From Catenaria anguillulae PL171 (Eukaryota; Blastocladiomycota; Blastocladiomycetes; Blastocladiales; Catenariaceae), in contig MCFL01000005.1 in NCBI GenBank assembly GCA_002102555.1, positions 434,001 to 498,000 on the forward strand: DNA of 64,000 nucleotides, read 5' to 3'. Shown one piece after another: positions 12,183 to 22,720 of the stretch. The translations under genes and the position numbers were made by a program. Under the pieces are notes generated by a model. That model searched no databases, was not told the origin of the DNA, and saw only the letters and a list, made by a program, of their open reading frames with translations. Each line of letters begins with the position of its first letter. The first letter of the stretch is position 1.

Positions 12183-12944
12183 CGGGGCGGGAGATTGACG
12201 ACGGAAACGGGCCACCGCGCACCAATGACCGACAGTGGGGTGGTTTCGAGTCGTGGGCTGGAAAGTCAAGTGGGCGACGATGTGCGTATATGATCCTGCA
12301 CAGAGTCACCGGGAAGAGTACGGTGGGGTCGAAGTTCTCGGTGTCCGCGAGCGCAGGTCACGTTGTTGATTTGTGATTGGGCGGCCCACGTCTCTGCGAG
12401 GAGGGCGGGTTACGTGGATCAAGGTGGGGACGGGCGCTGCGCGGCCGCGGGGCTGGTAAGGGTGATGGCGGGCACTGCAGATTGCGCTGGGTGCGACGGG
12501 CCCCTGTATTGAGTGTACGTTGGTTGCCAACTGGTAATGAATCGGTGCCTTCAGTGGAACGAAAAATGTATAGTTTTCCCTGGTGGCAATCGAGGCCTCA
12601 CATGGCAAGGCAAGGATCGGCAGCCTCTCGCCTTCTTCCTGACTGGAGCTCCACTGTCGCTCGTTTCCAGAAACTTTCTCAGTCTCTGTCCACATGCCTT
12701 GTAGGTTGGTGCAGCGAGCAAGCGTGACGGGCGAGGAGTCCTTCATGCCGCCGAGCAAACTCTGGCACAAAACCGTTCCGCATCGGATGGCAGAGAGCGA
12801 GAGAGAGAGCGTCACGGTGATGACAGGAGAATGAAAATTCAAAACAGAAGCAACGGCGCCTTGCCGCAAATGTATACATCACTACATATGACACAGTTTT
12901 CTTGGTCTGCCCATGTATTTCCCATCCATTCAACAGCGTTCTCC
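12183..12944. other. 760-bp gap: CNOT1 5' flank and protein X 3' flank
   Basis: Both neighbours are on the minus strand, so this holds the protein X 3' UTR and the CNOT1 promoter. Several 60-187-codon frames are open but none is recognisable. I see no TATA element or repeat. Confidence 0.5.
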
Positions 12945-14139
12945 TCACAAACTCGCCTGTACAAGCGCCTTCCTGACCAACTCGACGGCGGCCGCCGACT
13001 CCTTGGGTGACGCAAACCCGGCCGCCTTGGCCACCTCGACCCTGACCACGTCATGGTACCGCGCATCGTCGGCACGCGGAACCGCGCCCAAGTAGTCGAA
13101 AAGGTCCTGCTTGGCCTTTGATGCGCTCGGCGCTGTAACGGATGACGACGCAGCAACTTGAAGCGGCTTGCGCGCGCCGCCCAAAAACTCGTAAAACTGC
13201 AACTCCTGCGCCTTTGTCTTGAGTGCAAACTGGGGCTCGGGCTTGAGCACCCTGCGCACGCTCGTGTCCACCTTGACGTGCACTTGAGCCTTGCTGGAAG
13301 CCGCGGCCGGCTTGCCCACGGGTGCGCCATTCACAACCACCGACGCGCCGCCAGGTACTTTGACGTGCGCCAGCACGCTCGATGCACTGCGGACAGGCGA
13401 CTTTGAGGTTGCGGGCACTTCAAACGCAACGGGCTTGAAGAGTGGCACAGCGGCACGCGGAGGCGGGTGCGTTACGGTACGCGGTTGCAGCTTGTGTGCT
13501 TGTACGTAGGCGAGCACGTCGCCCTTGAGAAGGCGGCCTTGAGGGCCAGTCACGGGAATTGATGCGACAGTTGCTGAGGAGAGGTCGTACAGGTGGATCA
13601 GGTGCGAGACCGCGGGGGCAATGTGGGCGTGGCGTTTCGTGGAGGTGGCGGGCTTGGCGGCAGAAGCTGCAGCCGCAGCAGCTGCAGTCGAAGTGAGAGC
13701 AGACACGGGAGCAGCAGGTGCTGGCATGGGTGGCGCTGTTGCAGCTGCAGCTACCGGCTCCGAGGCGGGCGGACCTGGTGCGGCCATGGCGCTCAAATCA
13801 AGTGACGACACATCCTCACCCTCTTCGGCAACCACCGCAATCACCGAGTTGACCTTGACGCCCTTTGTTCCGGCCTCAATCATGACCTTGGCCAAAATGC
13901 CATCCTCTTGGCATCGACTTCGAGTTGGGCCTTGTCTGTCTCCACCTCAAACAGCACATCGCCTGCGCTGAATGCGCGCCCTCCTGGACGTGCCACTTGA
14001 TGAGCGATCCCTCGGTCATGGTCGGCGACAGGGCTGGCATGAGCAGGGTTTGCGCGGCAGCCACGACCGAGGCGTGCAAATGCCGGCGGGCTGACGGGCG
14101 AGCGGCGAGGAGGATGGCACGGCGGGCGAGTGCGGACAT
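12945..14139 (-). CDS. PDX1: Pyruvate dehydrogenase complex protein X (E3-binding protein), frame broken twice
   Basis: Mitochondrial protein that anchors dihydrolipoamide dehydrogenase (E3) to the E2 core of pyruvate dehydrogenase. ATG 14139 starts an Arg/Ala-rich, acid-poor targeting peptide. A lipoyl domain follows (LLMPALSPTMTEGSLIKW, then ETDKAQLEVDAK carrying the lipoyl lysine, then GILAKVMIEAG). Next come an Ala-rich linker and a peripheral-subunit-binding domain (HIAPAVSHLIHLYDLSS...GPQGRLLKGDVLAYV). The C-terminal ~200 residues lack the E2 acetyltransferase HxxxDG signature, as in fungal protein X. The lipoyl domain runs through three frames: one base is missing near 13971-13983 and one near 13901-13911. 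Restoring both gives the family pattern without gaps. An E2 fragment is less likely because the C-terminal domain is wrong. Confidence 0.88.
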
Positions 14140-14511
14140 GTCGGCGTGGTTTGAGATGGATCGCGGGGATTATATGTGCATGTGTTGCCACAAAGAGAGA
14201 CGTGACGTTGACGACCCCAAGATGGTTTTGGGGGATACAGATATTATGTATCTTATCGCATCGGCTCCAAACCAATTTCCCCAAATCGGGAACACTTGGC
14301 GCGTTCGATCGGAGCACCACTGGCACTCACGTTGCCGTTATGCCAGCTCTTGGCCAGTTGTCCGACGGGCATGCAGCCAAGGTGTTCAATACTTGATTGT
14401 GTATCGTGAAGAAAAGAGGGGCAAAACAAATGACAACAAGAAGACACAACAAAGAAATTTGAAGCAAACACGCTACAAGTATACAAGAGGAAACAGAAAA
14501 AAAAAGCAAAC
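14140..14511. other. 370-bp gap between eIF3e and protein X
   Basis: Both genes read on the minus strand. The part next to 14512 is A-rich on + and probably eIF3e 3' UTR. The part next to 14139 should be the protein X promoter. Nothing else is recognised. Confidence 0.45.
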
Positions 14512-15899
14512 TTACAACTTCTTGTACAACTCGGCAATGGCGTTGTCGGAGCGATGCGACAGCTTGTCCACCTTCTCAAACAAGTTCTTCCTGGTCGCCT
14601 GCTGGTGCGTAAACTGCACAACCTCCTCATCGTCGCCACTCACGGCCACCACGGCGCCGTTGGCCAACTCGCCATTCTCGCCCAACAGCTCCACCACCTG
14701 CTCCCACTTCTTCAAGTGCAACATGTCGACCAACTGGGACTTTGGCATTTGCGAGTACACGGTCGACACTACGCCCAGGAACTGCTTGCGGAATCCGGCG
14801 AGCAATGCGGCGGCATGCGGGGCCAAAAAGTAGTCGATGTGTGCGACCTGGGCAACTTGCAGCAGGGCGGCCGAGGCTGCATCAAGATCCACGGACCAGT
14901 ACAGCGCCTCGTACGCTTGGCACAACGGGTCAGACACACGGTACCGCTCCTGCGAGGCATACCGGGCAATGTCGCGCGTGTTCTTGTACGATGTGAGAAT
15001 GGACGCAGCCACAATGTAGCGCAACAGCCACGGGGCAGCCGTTTCAATGGCGTTCATGTTGGGGTTTGGATTGCCGTACACGGGGTTGACGAAAATGTCC
15101 ATGGCACGGTCCAAGCCGCCCTCAACCTGGAACACGACAAACAGGGCCCAGTGCATCAACCACAGGCGCTGCTCCAGCGTGTGACTCGGGGTGGCCAGGT
15201 TGGCGTGCTCGATCGAGTCGCGCACGCGGTTGATGGCCTCGAGGGCACCCTTGTTGTCTTGTGAGAGCAAAGCCGAGGCGAGCTTGGCCCAGGCAGCGGA
15301 AAGGAACAGCGAGTAGTTGGTTGACTAAAGGAGACGGAGCCGAAAGAGCATGAAGGGTTCAGTCGACCTTCAACAATGCGAACCCCCGAAGGAAGGGAAA
15401 ATGGGAGCGAATGAACATACGATGCGGCGGAACTGATCCACGAGCTTAACCACCTCCTCAAACTTGCCCACCTCAAAGTGTGCCTTGGCCACCACAAACA
15501 ACTTGTCGATACTCTCGGCCTCGACCTGGGCATGCTCGCGGATGTATGCGCCGTTGGTCGCGCGGTCGTTCCGGAGATGCTCGTCGGCCGATGCCATCAC
15601 ATCCAAAATGCGGCTCACATCGTCGTCCGGGTTGGCCAGGGCCTCGTTGGCGGCCTTGGCACGCGCCTCAATGGCCGAGGTGTCGGGGCGGTCGCCGCCG
15701 GCGTTTTCAATGGCATCGGCAAGCTCGTTGGCGAAATCGGCACGGGACGAGTTGTCGTTGATGAGGTCAAAGGCTTGCGTCAGGACTTCGTACTTTTTGT
15801 ACAGTCCAGTGTCGGCGAGGTGTGCAGGATCGGGACCACGAGCTGTGGGTCGAGGTACTTCGCGATCGTGGGTGTGAGGTCAAAGTTGCCGGCAGTCAT
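14512..15899 (-). CDS. EIF3E: Translation initiation factor eIF3 subunit e (INT6), one-base break
   Basis: Core PCI-domain subunit of eIF3, which recruits mRNA to the 40S ribosome. The start is ATG 15899 (MTAGNFDLTPTIAKYLDPQL, matching the family N-terminus). Exons are 15899-15421 and 15324-14512. The intron, 15325-15420, has a GTATGT donor. The second exon carries the conserved helices (LWLMHWALFVVFQ, NAIETAAPWLLRYIVAA) and the PCI module (SQMPKSQLVDMLHL) near the C-terminus. The spliced length is one base short of a codon multiple. One base is missing near 15816-15826, after LVVPIL; restoring it joins the N-terminus to LADTGLYKKYEVLTQAFDL and gives about 430 residues (human 445). A CA dinucleotide tract sits just upstream of the start. 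Confidence 0.93.
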
Positions 15900-15910
15900 C
15901 GTGGTTGCGG

Positions 15911-15936
15911 TGTGTGTGTGTGTGTGTGTGTGTGTG
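15911..15936 (+). repeat. (TG)13 microsatellite in the eIF3e 5' leader
   Basis: Thirteen perfect TG units begin 12 bp upstream of the eIF3e start codon, reading as (CA)13 in the mRNA sense. This lies in the probable 5' UTR or core promoter. Confidence 0.9.
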
Positions 15937-17418
15937 CGTAGGTTGACGTTGAAATTGACAGACTGCGTCGAGATGGATTTGGATGAGCTGGTCGATGAGT
16001 GCCGAGCTGACGAGAATCAAGCGAGCGTGCGTTGCAATGGGTCTGCGTCTGAGCACACTTTCAAAGGCCGGTAGGCTCGGTTGGGGTTGGTGTGTCCGCT
16101 TCCAATCAATATGGTCCCAAGTCCGGATCGATGTTGGCGGGGGCCAGGCACAGGGCCCGCCGATCCGTCTACGTGTGTGCATGGCCGAGCAGCTGGCTTG
16201 CCGTGGTGCGTGTGTTGCCTGTCCTCCTGTCAAGTTTGTTTGGGCTTGTCACGTGAGCGCACTGGACACGCGTCTTTGCCCCGTGGCCAAAAAGTCGCGC
16301 ACCAGCACAAGCCACCCGCGCTTCTCGAACACTGAACACCGAAAACCGCTCACCTCACAGCCAGTCACAAAAATGTTCGCAGCCAGCAAAAGCATAAAAA
16401 GGCACAGCCCCCCACCGTCGCTCCTCCGGCCGTCCAAGTCAAAATTCCATTCCTTTTGCTCGGCAGACATTGTTCACTCCTCGATGCACATGCAACACAA
16501 GCACAAACACACAATGCAAGTCATGGCAAGCACAGCGACCACGACGAGGCTATAGCTCCATCCACAGACTGTGTCAATGGCACGGCATGGTCGTGACATC
16601 CGACCTCCATGCTCCCGGTCCAGCATTGGCGACCCTCGGCGACCTTGTCCCTCAATCGTACGGCTCCTCAACCACTGGGATCCGCTTCCACAACACCACA
16701 GTGAACCATGGGGCGAGGTCAACGTTCATGGCGTAGGTCATTGATCGACAGGCGGCACTGGCCTTGCCTGTGTCGACGCTGGTGGCCGCGACCCTGGTTG
16801 CCACAGCCGTCGTCGCCGCCAACACTGTGCCCTTTCCAGGATCCTAATTTGCGGCACACTAGAAACAGCAATCGATCCCAAACTCGTTTCGTGTCAGCAT
16901 GACCCGCAACTGCGGCCGACCCTTGTTCATTGTCCTTTCTTGGTTCACTGATTGCTCATCATTCCACCGCTCGAGCTCCCAACGGCCACCGCTCACGATC
17001 CGCAGCATTCATGAGCTCGTCATTGGTCATGCCACCGCAGAGTTTATCCTCCCATTCACACGCTCAATTCACACGCACCTTACATGGCCCATTCACGGAT
17101 CCTCTGGATCATCTGACTTCGTATCTTTTCCCCTGCTTCTCAAGCCATCATCCGTGATCTTGGGTGTCGGTGCACATGTGCTCGGCAGGAAACAATCCAA
17201 TGAAGTCATCGGAATCACCCTGTTTTCCCTGCGTGTTGTCTTGCAAACGGTCTACCCGCCCAATACCGTGTCTCATCCTCAATATACCCATGTTACACTG
17301 ATATCTCTGGCTGCCACTGATCTGATCCCGGCCATCCGCACCTCGTTCGCTGCCTGACCATCTCCTTGCCCGAGCCATCATGTCGCTGGCACACATGTGC
17401 TCTCCCTGGAATCAAACA
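15937..17418. other. 1.5-kb gap between divergent eIF3e and GRDP genes
   Basis: This should contain both promoters. On the minus strand, 16474-16900 has coding-like segments: a short frame ending at 16652 (MTYAMNVDLAPWFTVVLWKR) and an overlapping frame ending at 16474 with a hydrophobic, Cys-rich C-terminus (SLVVVAVLAMTCIVCLC). They are in different frames, cannot be joined by a plausible intron I can see, and are not recognised. The rest shows nothing. Confidence 0.4.
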
Positions 17419-17424
17419 TATAAA
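17419..17424 (+). promoter_or_regulatory. TATA box of the GRDP-type gene
   Basis: TATAAAG lies 108 bp upstream of the ATG at 17527 on the same strand. A pyrimidine-rich leader follows, ending in GTCGCCATG. No better TATA element is seen before other genes here. Confidence 0.5.
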
Positions 17425-17526
17425 GGTGGCCCTGCCCACCTCCACCCAACCCTCACTCTGGAGGAAGATGTATCCTTGATCTCAAGCTCGTCGCCTTGTT
17501 TCGTTTTCCTCCACCCAAACGTCGCC

Positions 17527-19538
17527 ATGCTCCGCTCCACTCCCCTCAAATCCACCACGGCTGCGCCTGTGGCGACCCCAAACCCACTTCTGTTTCGGCT
17601 GTCCCTCGCCGCCAAGTCAAGGCCCCCAAGTCCTCCTTCAAGACCCTGCCCTTCAATCCGCCGTGACGGTGGACCAATGTGTCTCGCACTTGTCGCTCTT
17701 GCGCATCTTCAACACGCTCCGTGGTACGACGGAGCAAGCCGATCTGGCCTACCTGTGCCACGCCGAGCGCCGCTATGCCCTGTGGATGAACGGGCTGGCC
17801 AAGGCCGTTGCTGCTGGCGAGACGCATCTGATCGAGTCGCCGCCCATGCCGCCCGTGGACGTTGCCCTCGTTTGGGCTGCTCACTTGGTTCGTCATTTTG
17901 GTGTAAATTGGTTTTCCTCATCTGTTTCACTGGTTGCTGATCGCCTCTTTATTGCCACAGCTGTCGCCCCTCGCCTACATGGACGACGTGATTCGCAACC
18001 ATGGTGTCGAGCTCAACCTGCACGCCATCAAGTTCCCGCTCGAGGACATTGTCGCTCAGTATGAAAGCGGCACGGCCAGCGTGTCGGGTTTGGCCTTTGG
18101 TCCGAGCACGTCTCGTCGACCGAAGCATACGCTGCAAACCACCCGATGCCTCGCTCGCCGCCCAAGCCATGCCGGTGACGTGCCCCATGTGTTCGCACGA
18201 GACCATGCTCGAGTCGTCGTCGGCCATTGTGGGTTTCCGCGTCCACGGCCACTCCACCACGTGCACGCACTGCTCTGCCGAGTTTGCCTTGGAACACGTG
18301 GCCGCCAAGCGGTTCCTTGACGACCTGGTGCCTTCCGTGCCAACCCCGAAACTTACTCTCTGCCCGGGTGCCACTTTGACAAGATCACGCGCGAGTACCA
18401 ACCATCGGCCAACCGCGCCATGCTCGCCAACGTGTTTGTGCGCTCGCCCATGTGGTCGGCACTCGCTACAAAGGCCGCCACGACCATGCCCTTGACCAAG
18501 GACATGTCGGGTGTGCTGGACATGGCGCCCGTGCTCAAGCCGGGTATGCAGCCCTGGTTCAAGCGCATCATGTCGTTGTACGCGGCCGCTGCACCCTCGG
18601 GTCCCATGATGTCGCTTGATCTCGTGCAAGCCGTGATTCGCCAGCGCGAGTTTACCGCGAAAATGGCGCGCGATGCAGTGCAAGAGAACGCCGAGCAGTT
18701 TGCTGCACGTGCTTGCGACAGGTATCGCAAGTTCCTCATGCTCATCCAAGAGTATCCCACGCCGTCGGTCCCGACGCTCGACATTGATTTGGCGTGGCAC
18801 ACGCATCAGTTGATGGCGCGCGAGTACACGCACTTTACGCACGGGTTCTTGGGCTTTGTGTTGAATCACGATGATACCGTGGGCAAGGACGAGTTGAAGG
18901 TTGGCGATGAAGGCACGGCTCAGAGGTGGATGGACAAGTATGGAGGTGCGTCTTCTCTTTGCTATTAATGCTTTGGGTTGGTCGATGTTCACTTGACATA
19001 CTAACGTTTGCTTTTTGTTTTGTTTGTCGTTTGATTAAGAACCGTACCACTCTTGCTCGCACAGTTGCTCGGCGGCCGCAAACAAGAAGCAGCAAATCGA
19101 AGCCGGTTGCTCGGGCACTTGCACCGGAACGTGCAACGGGCAATGCTCTGGCCGCCCCGATCTTGCGGGTTGCTCGGGTGCTTGTACCGGAACGTGTAAC
19201 GGGCAGTGCTCGGGCCGTCCTGATCTCGCGGGTTGCTCTGGCGCGTGCACTGGGACTTGCAACGGGCAATGTGCTGGCCGCCCAGACCTCGCCGGCTGCT
19301 CGGGTGCTTGTACCGGGACCTGCAATGGGCAATGCGCTGGCCGCCCAGACCTTGCTGGATGCTCTGGCGCCTGTACTGGCACGTGTAACGGCCAGTGCTC
19401 GGGCCGCCCGATCTCGCCGGATGCTCTGGTGCCTGTACTGGAACGTGCAACGGCCAATGCTCGGGCCGCCCCGAACTGGCTGGCTGCTCAGGCTCATGCA
19501 CTGGAAGCTGCCAGGGCGCGTGTGCAGGGCGCCCGTAA
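17527..19538 (+). CDS. DUF1399/glycine-rich-domain-like protein with seven Cys-rich tail repeats, multiple one-base breaks
   Basis: Member of the DUF1399/GRDP family, whose molecular function is poorly defined. Family blocks are VDVALVWAAHLLSPLAYMDD, a CxxC...CxxC pair (TCPMCSHE...TTCTHCSAEF), the TLDIDLAWHTHQLMAREY block and YGEPYHSC. Introns are 17888-17960 (GTTCGT) and 18946-19039 (GTGCGT, with a TACTAAC branch-like site). The tail has seven 21-residue repeats built on CSGACTGTCNGQC. Single bases appear lost near 18085, 18146, 18333 and 19410, the last shown directly by comparing repeats (CCC where sister copies have CCCC). The N-terminal join between 17527 and about 17660 is also unsettled. 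Repaired length is about 615 residues ending at TAA 19536-19538. Five breaks in one gene leave a pseudogene possible, but the between-break sequence is well conserved. Confidence 0.75.
19105..19535 (+). repeat. Seven tandem 63-bp repeats encoding Cys-rich 21-residue units
   Basis: Units follow G-C-S-G-A-C-T-G-T-C-N-G-Q-C then SGRPDLA. Cysteines are spaced C-x3-C-x3-C-x3-C with about eight residues between units. Units 1-4 are read in the open frame; a one-base loss in unit 5 hides 6 and 7. The seventh is diverged (CSGSCTGSCQGAC) and ends at the stop. The stretch is 431 bp, one short of the 432 expected. Confidence 0.9.
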
Positions 19539-20176
19539 GAGCGGTGATGTCTTGAGTCGTGAAGGCGGGTTTCCGCGATCTTTGTTGCAAAATTCATGTC
19601 CATGAGTGGTATTGTATGATTTTGTCTTCCTTTTTTCTCAGTACATAAGGTCATCTTGTCGTTTTCACTGAAAAGGAAATGGCGTCCAAACTGCGTTCGT
19701 TTTGCCGCAATGTCGGAAGGATTGACAGGGAAACTGATTTGATCGCGCTTCAGGCCTTTGTTACAGAAGGGAGCAGCCCTCAACATCTCGAAAGAAGTAG
19801 TCATCGTTGACAATGTTGTAATGGCCGCAAACTTGTTCCAAAAGCTGGTAAATTATCCGTGTCGGTGTCATCCTCGTCCGAATTGGGGCGAAAATGCAAT
19901 GTGTGAATCTGTTGAGGCCCCATACTAACGAGATAAGTATTTCGACTCGGAGTGCGAGCTTAAATCGAGTCAACCGACCTCAGTGCGTTTCCTGCTTTCG
20001 ACGAGTCAGTTAATGGACTGACTCTGTCATCTTGCATTAAAAAAAAAAAAAAGAAAGAACTGGATGGCAATGACAAAACACAAGCATACGAAAGTTGCAG
20101 GTCCAACAACCCATACGTCATGGGGAGCTCCAACGATGTACAGACATTCCAAGCCATGACAGCACCATGGCCACCA
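19539..20176. other. 640-bp convergent gap
   Basis: This lies between the 3' ends of GRDP (+) and kinesin (-). It is more AT-rich than its surroundings and has an A run ending near 20052. It probably consists of the two 3' UTRs. No gene is seen. Confidence 0.5.
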
Positions 20177-21735
20177 TCACGCTGTACTCATTATTCCTTT
20201 ATCCTCTGGTGCTCTTTTGGGCTTTCCCGCGCCTCCATGTTTGCTGATGCTCCCTCCAGACGCTAACGATCCATAATGAAGGGAATGAATCGTGCGCTGT
20301 TCAAGTACCACACTTGGAGAGACGTTGACAATCATGACGGCCGCAGTTGAGCGGGGCGATGAGGGATCGAGAACAGGCTTGAGGATACGGGTTAGAGTTG
20401 TATCTCGGAAGGGCGCACGACCTTGCTTGGTGGCGATTGCGGTAATGCACTGCCGAAGGGCCATGAGGCTCTTGTTGATGTACATGGACTCAATCTTTTC
20501 TTCCTTGGTGGCGCCCGACTTGGCAATGTCACGGTCGTCCTTGTCTGCGCCAGCAAGGTCCACCAATGTCACCATGCCACCAATCGCACCGGCGGCTTGA
20601 GCAACAATCTCTCTCTCCCTTGCCTGTGCCTCGTCGTGGGCCAGCTTTGCGACGTGCGCCTTGCGTTCCGCCTCTTGAATCTCGTTGACTTCTTTGCGAA
20701 AACGATCCATCCAGTCGGAAACGGCAATAGAATCGTCCTCATCGCACGTGAGCACGATGTCATGGCCATTGAGCCGGATAAGCCCAGCATTGGTCCAAAA
20801 CCCAATCTTGCGGTCAATCACATCCTTGCCCAGCGGGATTTCCCTGGCTTCGGCTTCGGCAACTTCTTTTCGGGCCTGGATCAGGTCATCGTTGACAATT
20901 TCGAGCTCGAGAACGCCATGGGAGCGAGACGACTGGTTGTTGAGTGACGATGAACCAAGGGCCCGATGAGCAAGTCCAGCCGCCAGAACACGAGACGCAT
21001 CGTCCTTGCTCGTGACAAGCGCCGATCGTTGGTTCATGGCGTACACACGGCCGTCATCCAATAGCTGCACTTGGCCACGAACAAGCAAGTCACCGTTGGA
21101 GTTGTTGCGGAGGTGGCATTCTTGCCGATCGTCAAGAAGATCAAACACCTTCTTGTTATAGAGCTCAATGAAACGGACATGGAGAGACAGACCAGGAGCG
21201 AGACGTGCAAGCAAGTTTTCGGTGAGGAGAGAGTACAAGCCAGGTTCGAATCCCTTGTCGGTAGTGGAGCCAAGCATTGTGTGGGTCTTGCCCGCGCCGG
21301 TATAACCATAGCAAAAGACGGAGAGGGTTCCACCTTGCAGGGCAGTGTCGAGGTTCTTTTCAATGCTGGAGGCAAAGACTTGGGCGGTCGGTGCAGTCGT
21401 TCCAAACACTCCTTGAAAGCCATCAATGAACGTCCGTCCAGGTGGATTGTGGAGAGCAGCCACAGTGCCCTTACTGCTGGGATCGGGACTGTTGGCATGT
21501 GCGAGCTGCGTGTCGACGACGAGCCCGGGTATGGTTTGCTGCGGCTCGGTCGGGAGAAGCGGACGAACGCGGGCGTAAACTTCAAACGTGGATCGTTTGG
21601 CCGGAGGCAATTTGGTCTCGGCGCCCGGAGTTTGCGTCTCGACCAAGGCGGAGGGTCGATGGCCACCGCTTGAAAGAGCTGCTGGGCCTCTAGCAGCTCG
21701 GCTTTTGAAAGTCGAGTGGATGTGAAGGTAGCCAT
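20177..21735 (-). CDS. Atypical kinesin, motor domain only, with a large switch I-switch II insertion
   Basis: Microtubule motor protein. Motor signatures in order are VYARVRPLLP, the P-loop GYTGAGKTHTM, switch I NNQSSRSH, switch II DLAGAD, and the later NKSLMALRQCITAIA and PFRDTTLTRILKPVLD. Two oddities stand out. About 119 residues separate switch I from switch II, where typical kinesins have about 26; the extra ~90 residues include a long charged helix (about 20575-20930). Switch II ends in Asp rather than the near-invariant Glu. There is almost no neck or tail after the motor. The frame from ATG 21735 (MATFTSTRLSKAELLEAQQL) joins the motor only if one C is restored near 21652-21654. Length is about 519 residues; no introns are seen. 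The kinesin subfamily is not assignable. Confidence 0.88.
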
Positions 21736-22138
21736 GATGAGCTTGAATTGGGCAAGTTCGGGACTCCGGAGACCAGAATGCATAAGATACAGTGTTTGCT
21801 TGCGAGGTTGCTTACGATGCGCCCAACTTGCGAGGAGGAATGACATATAAAAGCATGTCAAGAATTCGTCGCGGTGGAGATGTGACTCAACCAGCACGCC
21901 TCGTTGGGCACAGATTACCAAGGAATTGGATGAGGATGAGTCAACAGCGTGGCAGAGAAGAATACAACTTGATTTGAATGAAACGATCAAGGCGTACTTG
22001 ACAGCGGAACTCAATGGGCCAAGTGTGCAATTGATGACCACACTAGTACTCCTGCTCCTCCCTTTGCCATCCACCCTTTTCCCTCCCGCTGTCATGTCTG
22101 CTGCCATATCCTCCCCTGCCCGATCCCTTACCCACGTA
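21736..22138. other. Kinesin 5' flank
   Basis: About 400 bp upstream of the kinesin start, presumably its promoter. A TATAAAAG lies at about 21846 but reads on the plus strand, the wrong orientation for kinesin. No recognised gene. Confidence 0.4.
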
Positions 22139-22720
22139 CTAGTCATGGGCATCCCATTCACGTGCATGTCTCTCAACCTCAGACACCTTGCCAAAGCTCT
22201 CGGCCACACCTCGAGAAAACGCCACTTGCACTCTGCTCGCCCAGCCGCTGCTATCCTGGTTGCCTGCCCCGCTCACTTCCCACATGCAAACCGAGCCAAC
22301 GGCAGGAAATCGGGAATGCAGCCACGACACCGCCGCCACGCCAATCGACAGCGCGAGTTGCATGAGCGACGGCAGGTGCGGAAGCCTGACAAGGTGGGGA
22401 GGGAGGAGGTGCTGTTGGAGGACCAACTGCAGTGTCAGCGAAGTTGGTGCAGGATTTCCGGATGGTTGACAACACTTGGCGGCAGTGCGCGAATCGATCT
22501 CGTCGGGTCCGGGCATGTGAATTCGAGCTCGAGGGTCAGGCGCGATTTCAGGTGTCGGCATCCGACAAGTCTGACCGAACGTGTGTGCTGCAGCAAGTTT
22601 CCATCCACTTGGACTGGCAACGATACTGGTCGGCGAGATCAGGAGACAATGCCGAGTTGGGGCACGGGCGGGATTCTGGACCCGGGCGGAGGTAGCGGCT
22701 GGCCGTGATGGAGAGGACAT
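22139..22720 (-). CDS. Hypothetical protein, weak ORF
   Basis: An ATG-initiated 193-codon frame with GC-rich third positions in its second half (PSLMQLALSIGVAAVSWLHS...VAFSRGVAESFGKVSEVERH). An alternative frame over 22435-22620 also looks coding-like (GNLLQHTRSVRLVGC), so a frameshift or an intron may be involved. I do not recognise either reading. It lies between kinesin and the F-box gene, all on the minus strand. It could be spurious. Confidence 0.3.
   Translation of the reverse strand: MSSPSRPAATSARVQNPARAPTRHCLLISPTSIVASPSGWKLAAAHTFGQTCRMPTPEIAPDPRARIHMPGPDEIDSRTAAKCCQPSGNPAPTSLTLQLVLQQHLLPPHLVRLPHLPSLMQLALSIGVAAVSWLHSRFPAVGSVCMWEVSGAGNQDSSGWASRVQVAFSRGVAESFGKVSEVERHAREWDAHD

Noticed and set aside
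13925-14833. 302-codon plus-strand ORF across protein X and eIF3e
   Set aside because: Antisense to two recognised genes and crosses their intergenic gap; composition is not protein-like.
17527-19538. GRDP-type gene as a pseudogene
   Set aside because: It has several frame breaks, but splice sites, family blocks and repeat units between breaks are intact, with no nonsense substitutions. One break is visibly a homopolymer loss relative to sister repeats. Not excluded, but less likely.
21246-21256. GGTTCGAATCC, a perfect tRNA B-box sequence
   Set aside because: It lies inside the kinesin coding sequence and has no A box or cloverleaf at the required distance, so it is chance.
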